From: an uncultured Neisseria sp.
GTDB taxonomy: Bacteria; Pseudomonadota; Gammaproteobacteria; Burkholderiales; Neisseriaceae
NCBI GenBank assembly: GCA_947097615.1
Contig: CAMURX010000052.1
Coordinates: forward strand, 1-10,264
Length of the DNA stretch: 10,264 nucleotides
Direction of reading: 5' to 3'
The position numbers and the translations under genes are program-made. Positions 6,482 to 10,264 of the stretch are shown here, in pieces. Below the pieces are notes generated by a model. It ran no database searches and was not told the DNA's origin. It was given only the letters and a program-made list of their open reading frames with translations. Numbering within the stretch: the stretch's first letter is position 1; each line of letters begins with the position of its first letter.

Positions 6482-6508
6482 ACGGCGGCGCAAGCCCTTA
6501 TAATGCGC
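6476..6508 (+). promoter_or_regulatory. Promoter of sRNA copy 2, rRNA P1-like discriminator
   Basis: TTGCAT (6476-6481), 17-base spacer, perfect TATAAT (6499-6504), then GCGC (6505-6508). The predicted start near 6511 coincides with the first base of the 5' stem-loop. The TATAATGCGC block is the same as in E. coli rrn P1 promoters, where the GC-rich discriminator gives ppGpp/stringent control; for this promoter that is inference. Confidence 0.75.
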
Positions 6509-6510
6509 TC

Positions 6511-6603
6511 CATCAATCGGGTCTAATCCCTGCCCGGTTGATGTTTTCTATGACGTTTTCCCATAATGTATTTGGCCGCTCATTTTTGAGCGGCATTTTT
6601 TTT
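6511..6603 (+). ncRNA. Candidate trans-acting sRNA, copy 2 (NmsR/RcoF-like)
   Basis: Predicted RNA of about 93 nt. SL1: CATCAATCGGG 6511-6521 pairs with CCCGGTTGATG 6533-6543 (11 bp, one T-G). SL2: ACGTT 6553-6557 with AATGT 6565-6569, loop ttcccat. SL3/terminator: GCCGCTCA 6575-6582 with TGAGCGGC 6587-6594, then eight T at 6596-6603. Against copy 1, SL2 changes an A-T pair to G-T, and SL3 changes C-G to T-A and G-C to A-T near its tip, all keeping pairing. SL1 is unrelated in sequence. The C-rich loop is shorter by one C. It has its own strong promoter and terminator and lies in a 299-bp gap without a gene. The next gene starts 134 bases later behind its own TATAAT, so a cis-leader role is less likely than a trans-acting RNA. 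Confidence 0.78.
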
Positions 6604-6608
6604 GTCTG

Positions 6609-6640
6609 TTTTCAAACTATTTGCACCGTTTGTTTGAAAA
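6609..6640. promoter_or_regulatory. Dyad upstream of the 94-codon gene's promoter
   Basis: TTTTCAAAC (6609-6617) and GTTTGAAAA (6632-6640) form a perfect 9-bp inverted repeat with a 14-base spacer, 27 bases before the -10 at 6667. Possible operator, or a terminator-like hairpin backing up the sRNA terminator. Confidence 0.4.
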
Positions 6641-6666
6641 ATGCGCCATTTGTCGGAAAAGCGGTT

Positions 6667-6672
6667 TATAAT
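6667..6672 (+). promoter_or_regulatory. -10 of the promoter for the 94-codon gene
   Basis: Perfect TATAAT with a predicted start near 6679 and a leader of about 59 nt. No good -35 is seen at 16-18 bases, which would fit activation through the upstream dyad. Confidence 0.5.
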
Positions 6673-6737
6673 GGCATCGCCTCAACGGTCGGACACAGGC
6701 CGCAGGCATCAGACAAACAAATATTACGGGGTAAAAT

Positions 6738-7022
6738 ATGAAAAAACTATTCGCACTGCTGCGCGCGGAGTGGCACGCGGCCGTTGATCCGAAAAGCATC
6801 GTGCTGCGCGACTACGGCGATTTGAAAACACACGCCAAAGCGCTGAAACTGTTGAGCGCCGAAGAGCGTGAGACGCTGCTGGAATTTGTGACGCAGGCAG
6901 AAATCGGCCGCAAGACGGGGCGCGACACCGCCGCCCGCTACGGCATTACCGTCGGCGAGGCCATCGAGCACCAGCATATGATGGACGACATCGAATCGTC
7001 GGTTGCATCGTTTGTGATGTAA
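6738..7022 (+). CDS. Conserved-looking 94-residue protein of unknown function
   Basis: I do not recognise this protein. ATG 6738 follows GGGG (6728-6731) by 6 bases; the ribosome site reads ACGGGGTAAAAT. The product is soluble, mostly helical by composition, rich in charged residues, has no signal peptide or membrane segment and no Cys, and contains GDLKTHAKALKLLSAEERE and a C-terminal ARYGITVGEAIEHQHMMDDI stretch. The second sRNA and its terminator precede it, and a DUS hairpin terminator follows directly, so it is a single-gene unit with normal codon use. Its leader (6721-6737) is complementary to the C-rich stem-loop of sRNA copy 1 (1403-1418), which makes it a candidate sRNA target. Coding status is supported by the promoter, ribosome site, frame length and terminator placement. 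Confidence 0.75.
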   Translation: MKKLFALLRAEWHAAVDPKSIVLRDYGDLKTHAKALKLLSAEERETLLEFVTQAEIGRKTGRDTAARYGITVGEAIEHQHMMDDIESSVASFVM

Positions 7023-7035
7023 CGGAATACGCAAA

Positions 7036-7078
7036 GAGGCCGTCTGAAAGCCCGAATCGGGGTTTCAGACGGCCTTTT
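7036..7078 (+). terminator. DUS hairpin terminator of the 94-codon gene
   Basis: AGGCCGTCTGAAA 7037-7049 pairs with 7063-7075, followed by TTTT. The loop GCCCGAATCGGGG contains the palindrome CCCGAATCGGG. It is 14 bases after the stop. Confidence 0.88.
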
Positions 7079-7136
7079 GCCGTGTGCCGCTGTTATTGAC
7101 ACCGTTGTGGCGGCGCGGGGTGGAGTTTAAAAGCGT

Positions 7137-7170
7137 CAGGCCGTCTGAAACTTGGTTTTCAGACGGCCTC
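7137..7170 (-). terminator. DUS hairpin terminator of ppk1
   Basis: AGGCCGTCTGAAA 7138-7150 pairs with 7157-7169, loop 6 nt. On the minus strand it lies 15 bases after the ppk stop and is followed by GACGCTTTTAAA, a weak T-run. The 60 bases between this and the previous hairpin (7079-7136) show nothing else. Confidence 0.75.
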
Positions 7171-7184
7171 AAAGCGGCTGCGGC

Positions 7185-9236
7185 TCAGCCGCCGTATTCC
7201 TGCCACAGGGTTTCCTGCAAGCTATGCGCTTCTTCGGCGGCTTCGGCGCGGACGTAGCTGCCGTCGGGCTGCATGATCCAGGCTTGGCAGTTGTCTTCCA
7301 ACGCCAGCGTCAGCCCTTCGCGGATGACGCGCGCTTTGAGCTGCGGGTTTTCGATCGGGGTGCAGGTTTCGATGCGGCGGAAGAAGTTGCGTCCCATCCA
7401 GTCGGCGCTGGAAATGTAGGTGTCCTGCGCGCCGTCGTTGTGGAAATAATAGACGCGGGCGTGTTCGAGCTGGCGGCCGATGATGGAGCGCACGCGGATG
7501 TTGTCCGAGAGGCCGGGCACCTGCGGGCGCAGGGCACACATGCCGCGCACGATAAGGTCGATTTGCACGCCCGCCGCGCCGGCTTCGTAGAGGGCGTCGA
7601 TGATGCCGGTTTCGATGAGCGAATTGAGTTTGGCGACGATGCGGGCGGGGCGTCCGGCTTTGGCGTGCTCCGTTTCGCGACGGATGCCTTCGAGCAGCAT
7701 TTGGTGCAGGGTGAAGGGACTTTGGTAGAGCTTGTTTAGACGGCCGGGTTTGCCCAGTCCTGTGATTTCCATGAACAAAGTGTTCACATCGGCGGTGATG
7801 TTTTCGTCGGCGGTGATGAGGCCGAAATCGGTGTAGATGCGCGATGTGCCCTGGTGGTAGTTGCCCGTGCCGAGGTGGGCGTAGCGTTTCAGACGGCCTT
7901 CTTCGCGGCGGATGACGAGTGCCATTTTGGCGTGCACTTTGTAGCCGAACACGCCGTAAACGACGTGCGCGCCCGCGTCTTCGAGGCGCTGCGCCCAGTT
8001 GACGTTGTTGGCTTCGTCAAAACGCGCCATCAGTTCGACGACGACGGTCACCTGTTTGCCCGCCAGCGCGGCGTTCATCAGGGCTTTGGCCAGCTCGGAA
8101 GTCGTGCCGGTGCGGTAAATCGTCATTTTGACGGCGACGATGTCGGGATCGGCAGCGGCTTCGCGGATGAGGCGGACGACGGGTTCGAAGGATTGGTAGG
8201 GATGGTGCAGCAGGATGTCCTGCCGCGCGGCCGCGTCGAGTATCGAGCGGTCTTTTTTCAGTGGAGCGGGCACGCTGCCGGTGCGCGGGGCGAATTTGAG
8301 ATCTGGACGGTCGACCATGTCGGGCACGGCCATCAGGCGCACGAGGTTGACGGGGCCTTCCACCTGATAGAGGTCGGCGGGTGTGAGGCGGAAATGGCCG
8401 AGCAGGAATTCGCACAGCTGCGGCGGGCAGGTGTCGGCCACTTCGAGACGCACGCCGACGCCGTATTCGCGGTCGTGCAGCTCGCTTTCGATGGCGGCGC
8501 GCAGGTTGGTGAGGTCTTCTTCGTCGACGGTCAGGTCGCTGTCGCGTGTGAGGCGGAACTGGTGGCAGCCTTTCACTTCCATGCCGGGGAAAAGCAGGTA
8601 GACGTATTCGTGCAGGATGGACGACAAAAAGACAAAGCCGTCTTCGCCGCCGCAGAGTTCCGACGGCAGTTTCACCACGCGCGGCAGGATGCGCGGCGCT
8701 TGGACGATGGCCATGCCCGAGGAGCGGCCGAAGGCGTCGCGGCCTTCGAGCTCCACGGCGAAATTGAGCGATTTGTTGAGCGGGCGGGGGAAGGGATGGG
8801 CGGGGTCAAGGCCGATCGGGGTGAGTATCGGCCACAGTTCGCGGTCGAAATAGCTTTTGATCCAGGCGCGCTGATCGGCCGTCCAGTTGCGGCGGCGGTA
8901 GAAATGGATGCCTGCCTGTCCGAGCGCGGGTTGCAACTCGTTGTTGAACAGGGCGTATTGTTCGGCAATCAGGCGGTGCGCTTCTTCCGAGGCGGCGGCC
9001 ATGGTTTCGGCGGGCGTCAGGCCGCTGTCGAGCAGGCGGGCGGGGTTGCGTTTGTGTTCGCGCCGCAGCCAGGCCATGCGCACTTCGAAAAATTCGTCCA
9101 GATTCGACGACACGATGCACAAAAACCGCAGCCGCTCCAACAGCGGCACGCGCACGTCCTGCGCCTGTGCCAGCACGCGGCGGTTAAATGCGAGCAGGCT
9201 CAGTTCGCGGCAGAGAAAGCGGTCGGATCGGGGCAT
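7185..9236 (-). CDS. ppk1: Polyphosphate kinase 1
   Basis: Reversibly polymerises the gamma-phosphate of ATP into inorganic polyphosphate, a store and stress-response polymer; membrane-associated tetramer in E. coli. 683 residues (E. coli 688). N domain with NRELS-type start (here CRELSLLAFNRRVL, 9-22) and SSNLDEFFEVR (43-53), a head domain, then the two phospholipase-D-like C domains. Catalytic His435 in YKVHAK and His454 in YAHLGTGNY fall at the same residue numbers as in E. coli PPK. Arg375 in MTIYRTG and VVELMARFDE are active-site segments. Start ATG 9236 has AAGGAGA 5 bases upstream. An in-frame DUS (7888-7899) encodes GRLK (447-450) between the two catalytic histidines. A promoter is seen at 9318-9347. 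ppk1 stands alone: no ppx (exopolyphosphatase) neighbour is present. Confidence 0.97.
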   Translation of the reverse strand: MPRSDRFLCRELSLLAFNRRVLAQAQDVRVPLLERLRFLCIVSSNLDEFFEVRMAWLRREHKRNPARLLDSGLTPAETMAAASEEAHRLIAEQYALFNNELQPALGQAGIHFYRRRNWTADQRAWIKSYFDRELWPILTPIGLDPAHPFPRPLNKSLNFAVELEGRDAFGRSSGMAIVQAPRILPRVVKLPSELCGGEDGFVFLSSILHEYVYLLFPGMEVKGCHQFRLTRDSDLTVDEEDLTNLRAAIESELHDREYGVGVRLEVADTCPPQLCEFLLGHFRLTPADLYQVEGPVNLVRLMAVPDMVDRPDLKFAPRTGSVPAPLKKDRSILDAAARQDILLHHPYQSFEPVVRLIREAAADPDIVAVKMTIYRTGTTSELAKALMNAALAGKQVTVVVELMARFDEANNVNWAQRLEDAGAHVVYGVFGYKVHAKMALVIRREEGRLKRYAHLGTGNYHQGTSRIYTDFGLITADENITADVNTLFMEITGLGKPGRLNKLYQSPFTLHQMLLEGIRRETEHAKAGRPARIVAKLNSLIETGIIDALYEAGAAGVQIDLIVRGMCALRPQVPGLSDNIRVRSIIGRQLEHARVYYFHNDGAQDTYISSADWMGRNFFRRIETCTPIENPQLKARVIREGLTLALEDNCQAWIMQPDGSYVRAEAAEEAHSLQETLWQEYGG
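7888..7899 (-). other. DNA uptake sequence inside ppk1
   Basis: Perfect AGGCCGTCTGAA on the coding strand, read as GRLK in the loop between His435 and His454. Confidence 0.95.
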
Positions 9237-9317
9237 GGCGGTCTCCTTTTTGTCTGTTGTCGTTCTGTTCGGATTTTTCGGGAAAACGGCGGCGGCGCAC
9301 CGTTTTCAGAGGCTGTC

Positions 9318-9347
9318 AGTATAAGTCGCGCGGCGGTGTTTTGCCAA
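9318..9347 (-). promoter_or_regulatory. ppk1 promoter
   Basis: On the minus strand, TTGGCA (9347-9342), an 18-base spacer and TATACT (9323-9318). Predicted start near 9311 and a leader of about 75 nt before the ATG at 9236. Confidence 0.65.
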
Positions 9348-9377
9348 CGAAAGGCCGTTTGAAAGGGGCTCTCGGGC

Positions 9378-9414
9378 GTATGTCGTTTGTTTGAAAGTAT
9401 GACATACGTCAAAC
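9378..9414. promoter_or_regulatory. Overlapping palindromes between ppk1 and the A1S_2505-like gene
   Basis: GTATGTC (9378-9384) pairs with GACATAC (9401-9407), spacer 16. Within it, GTATGACATAC (9397-9407) is an odd palindrome and TGACATACGTCA (9400-9411) an even one, and GTTTG/CAAAC (9385-9389, 9410-9414) also match. This is typical of an operator with stacked half-sites between divergent promoters. A degenerate DUS (AGGCCGTTTGAA) lies just upstream near 9352. Confidence 0.45.
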
Positions 9415-9435
9415 ATTCTTTTTGGCTGCATGATT

Positions 9436-9441
9436 TAAAAT
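9436..9441 (+). promoter_or_regulatory. Possible -10 for the A1S_2505-like gene
   Basis: TAAAAT, 60 bases before the start codon at 9502, downstream of the palindrome cluster. No clear -35. Confidence 0.3.
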
Positions 9442-9501
9442 GACCGTTTTTTGCGGACGGAACGCCGCCCTTTAAAAAACCATTCCAATAAGGAGATGTC
9501 G

Positions 9502-9885
9502 ATGAGCATCAAACACGAAATACGGGATAACGAAATTTTTGTCTTCGGCTCGAACAAGGCCGGAAAACACGGCTTGGGCACCGCCCTTACCGCGCGGATG
9601 AAATACGGCGCGGAAATGGGGCAGGGCTTCGGTTTGCAGGGGCAGTCGCTGGCGATACCGGTGAAGGACGAGCAGCTCAAGCTGCTGCCGCTGGAAGAAA
9701 TCCAAAGCTATGTCGATCTGTTTGTCGAGTTTGCCAAAACCAATTTCGACAAGCGCTTTTTCGTAACGCCCGTGGGCACGGCGCTGGGCGAATACGGCGC
9801 GGCCGATATCGCACCGCTGTTTAAAAACGTTTCCGACAACTGCCGCCTGCCGCCGGAATGGGAAGACATTATCAAGGGGCTGTGA
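9502..9885 (+). CDS. A1S_2505-like phage-associated protein, function unknown
   Basis: 127 residues. Start ATG 9502 was chosen because AAGGAG (9490-9495) is 6 bases upstream; the ATG at 9496 directly abuts that site and is too close. By recollection of the family the pattern matches proteins annotated as A1S_2505 family phage non-structural proteins: FVFGSN (13-18), GKHGLG (21-26), GQGFGLQG (40-47), AIP.KD (51-56), VTPVG (88-92), IAPLF (103-107) and LPPEW (116-120). The Gly-rich N-terminal motif and the V-T-P-V-G strand recall macro-domain-like nucleotide-binding folds, but I infer this only from pattern. No signal peptide or membrane segment. It is a lone gene among housekeeping genes with ordinary codon use and no other phage gene nearby, so either domesticated or the remnant of a transferred gene. 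Its stop codon overlaps a DUS. Confidence 0.8.
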   Translation: MSIKHEIRDNEIFVFGSNKAGKHGLGTALTARMKYGAEMGQGFGLQGQSLAIPVKDEQLKLLPLEEIQSYVDLFVEFAKTNFDKRFFVTPVGTALGEYGAADIAPLFKNVSDNCRLPPEWEDIIKGL

Positions 9886-9896
9886 GGCCGTCTGAA
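9885..9896 (+). other. DNA uptake sequence overlapping a stop codon
   Basis: The A of the TGA stop of the preceding gene is the first base of a perfect AGGCCGTCTGAA. It has no partner arm. Confidence 0.9.
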
Positions 9897-9912
9897 AAAA
9901 GCACAGCAAGGC

Positions 9913-9957
9913 AAGAGGCCGTCTGAAAGCGCATTTGCGGGTTTCAGACGGCCTCTT
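9913..9957 (+). terminator. DUS hairpin terminator of the A1S_2505-like gene
   Basis: 9913-9928 pairs with 9942-9957 over 16 bp. The loop carries its own CGCA/TGCG stem. The following bases (CGTATGG) give no T-run, so termination on the plus strand may be weak. Confidence 0.7.
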
Positions 9958-9981
9958 CGTATGGCGGGATGCCTAGGGAAG

Positions 9982-10032
9982 GGAAAAAAGCTTACAGGCC
10001 GTCTGAAAACGTAGTTTCAGACGGCCTGTAAG
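9982..10032 (-). terminator. DUS hairpin terminator of yggX
   Basis: CTTACAGGCCGTCTGAAA 9991-10008 pairs perfectly over 18 bp with 10015-10032, loop 6 nt. On the minus strand a run of six T (9984-9989) follows. It begins 2 bases after the yggX stop. Confidence 0.93.
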
Positions 10033-10034
10033 GT

Positions 10035-10264
10035 TTATTGCGGCTCTTGCGGCACATAGCCTGCAACGGCGTCGGCGCCCTCGCCGAAGAAGTAGTTTTC
10101 CATCTGCTGCGCCAGATATTCGCGCGCGCGCGGGTCGGCGAGGCTGAGGCGGTTTTCGTTGATGAGCATGGTTTGGTGGCGCGTCCAGGCCATCCATGCT
10201 TCCTGGGAGACGTTTTCGAAAATGCGTTTGCCCAGTTCGTTGGGCAGCGGCGGGAATTTCATGC
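10035..10264 (-). CDS. yggX: Probable Fe(2+)-trafficking protein YggX, 5' end outside window
   Basis: Small cytoplasmic protein linked to iron handling and protection of Fe-S clusters against oxidative damage. 75 residues plus a partial codon are visible. The family core [23 protein letters not shown] and TMLINENRL match E. coli YggX (ELGKRIYNEISKEAW, TMLINEKKL). The Met at 10262 is almost certainly internal: the family has about 15 more N-terminal residues, including the conserved Cys, which would lie beyond the window edge. The C-terminal GYVPQ is also typical. In many proteobacteria yggX follows mutY; what lies upstream here cannot be seen. A strong DUS terminator follows. Confidence 0.93.
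   Translation of the reverse strand, partial: MKFPPLPNELGKRIFENVSQEAWMAWTRHQTMLINENRLSLADPRAREYLAQQMENYFFGEGADAVAGYVPQEPQ

Noticed and set aside
7854..9362. 502-codon open frame on the plus strand opposite ppk1
   Set aside because: It lies antisense to a clear PPK1. The translation is Gly/Ala/Val/His-rich low complexity, as expected from the complement of GC-rich codons, and no ribosome site is present.
9496..9498. ATG at 9496 as start of the A1S_2505-like gene
   Set aside because: It abuts the AAGGAG ribosome site with no spacer; ATG 9502 has the proper distance.
1199..10032. Many copies of AGGCCGTCTGAA considered as a CRISPR or transposon-derived repeat array
   Set aside because: The 12-mers are scattered in both orientations and inside genes without regular spacers. 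They are Neisseria DNA uptake sequences.
10260..10262. ATG at 10262 as the true start of yggX
   Set aside because: The YggX family has additional N-terminal residues with a conserved Cys, and the frame remains open to the window edge.

Overview
The window is a stretch of Neisseria-type chromosome. The main evidence is the very dense occurrence of the 12-base DNA uptake sequence (DUS) AGGCCGTCTGAA. I counted about 26 perfect copies on the two strands, alone inside genes or as inverted pairs after genes. This is the 'AG-DUS' dialect of the Neisseriaceae, not the AT-DUS of meningococcus and gonococcus. The visibly GC-rich codon use and the housekeeping proteins also fit a GC-rich commensal Neisseria. 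The species cannot be fixed from the sequence alone.

Layout, left to right: the 3' part of aspA (aspartate ammonia-lyase, +), a candidate small RNA (about 1359-1453), a type I glyceraldehyde-3-phosphate dehydrogenase gene (+), a membrane-anchored endonuclease/exonuclease/phosphatase-fold gene (+), then prmA (-) and rsmE (-), an inositol-monophosphatase-family gene (+), a second candidate small RNA (about 6511-6603), a 94-codon gene of unknown function (+), ppk1 (-), a 127-codon gene resembling the phage-associated A1S_2505 family (+), and the 5'-truncated gene for the Fe2+-trafficking protein YggX (-). Central carbon metabolism (aspA, gap), translation-machinery methylation (prmA, rsmE) and polyphosphate/iron stress physiology (ppk1, yggX) sit side by side. 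There is no integrase, insertion sequence, tRNA or CRISPR array in view.

The least ordinary content is noncoding. Two intergenic regions 5 kb apart hold RNAs of the same plan and nearly the same length (about 95 and 93 nt): a variable 5' stem-loop, a small stem-loop with a C-rich loop, and a GCCGC-stem terminator with 7-8 T. The stems differ by pair-preserving changes. Both promoters share the block TATRATGCGC, the -10 plus GC-rich discriminator known from stringently controlled rRNA promoters. The layout matches what is known of the meningococcal/gonococcal sibling sRNAs (NmsR/RcoF/NgncR_162-163), but here the two copies are dispersed, not in tandem. The C-rich stem-loop of the first copy can pair over 16 bp with the ribosome binding site of the unknown 94-codon gene that directly follows the second copy.

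DUS inverted pairs serve as intergenic hairpins. All three convergent gene pairs (EEP/prmA, 94-codon gene/ppk1, A1S_2505-like/yggX) carry two such hairpins, apparently one terminator per gene. Three of the hairpins share even their loop sequence.
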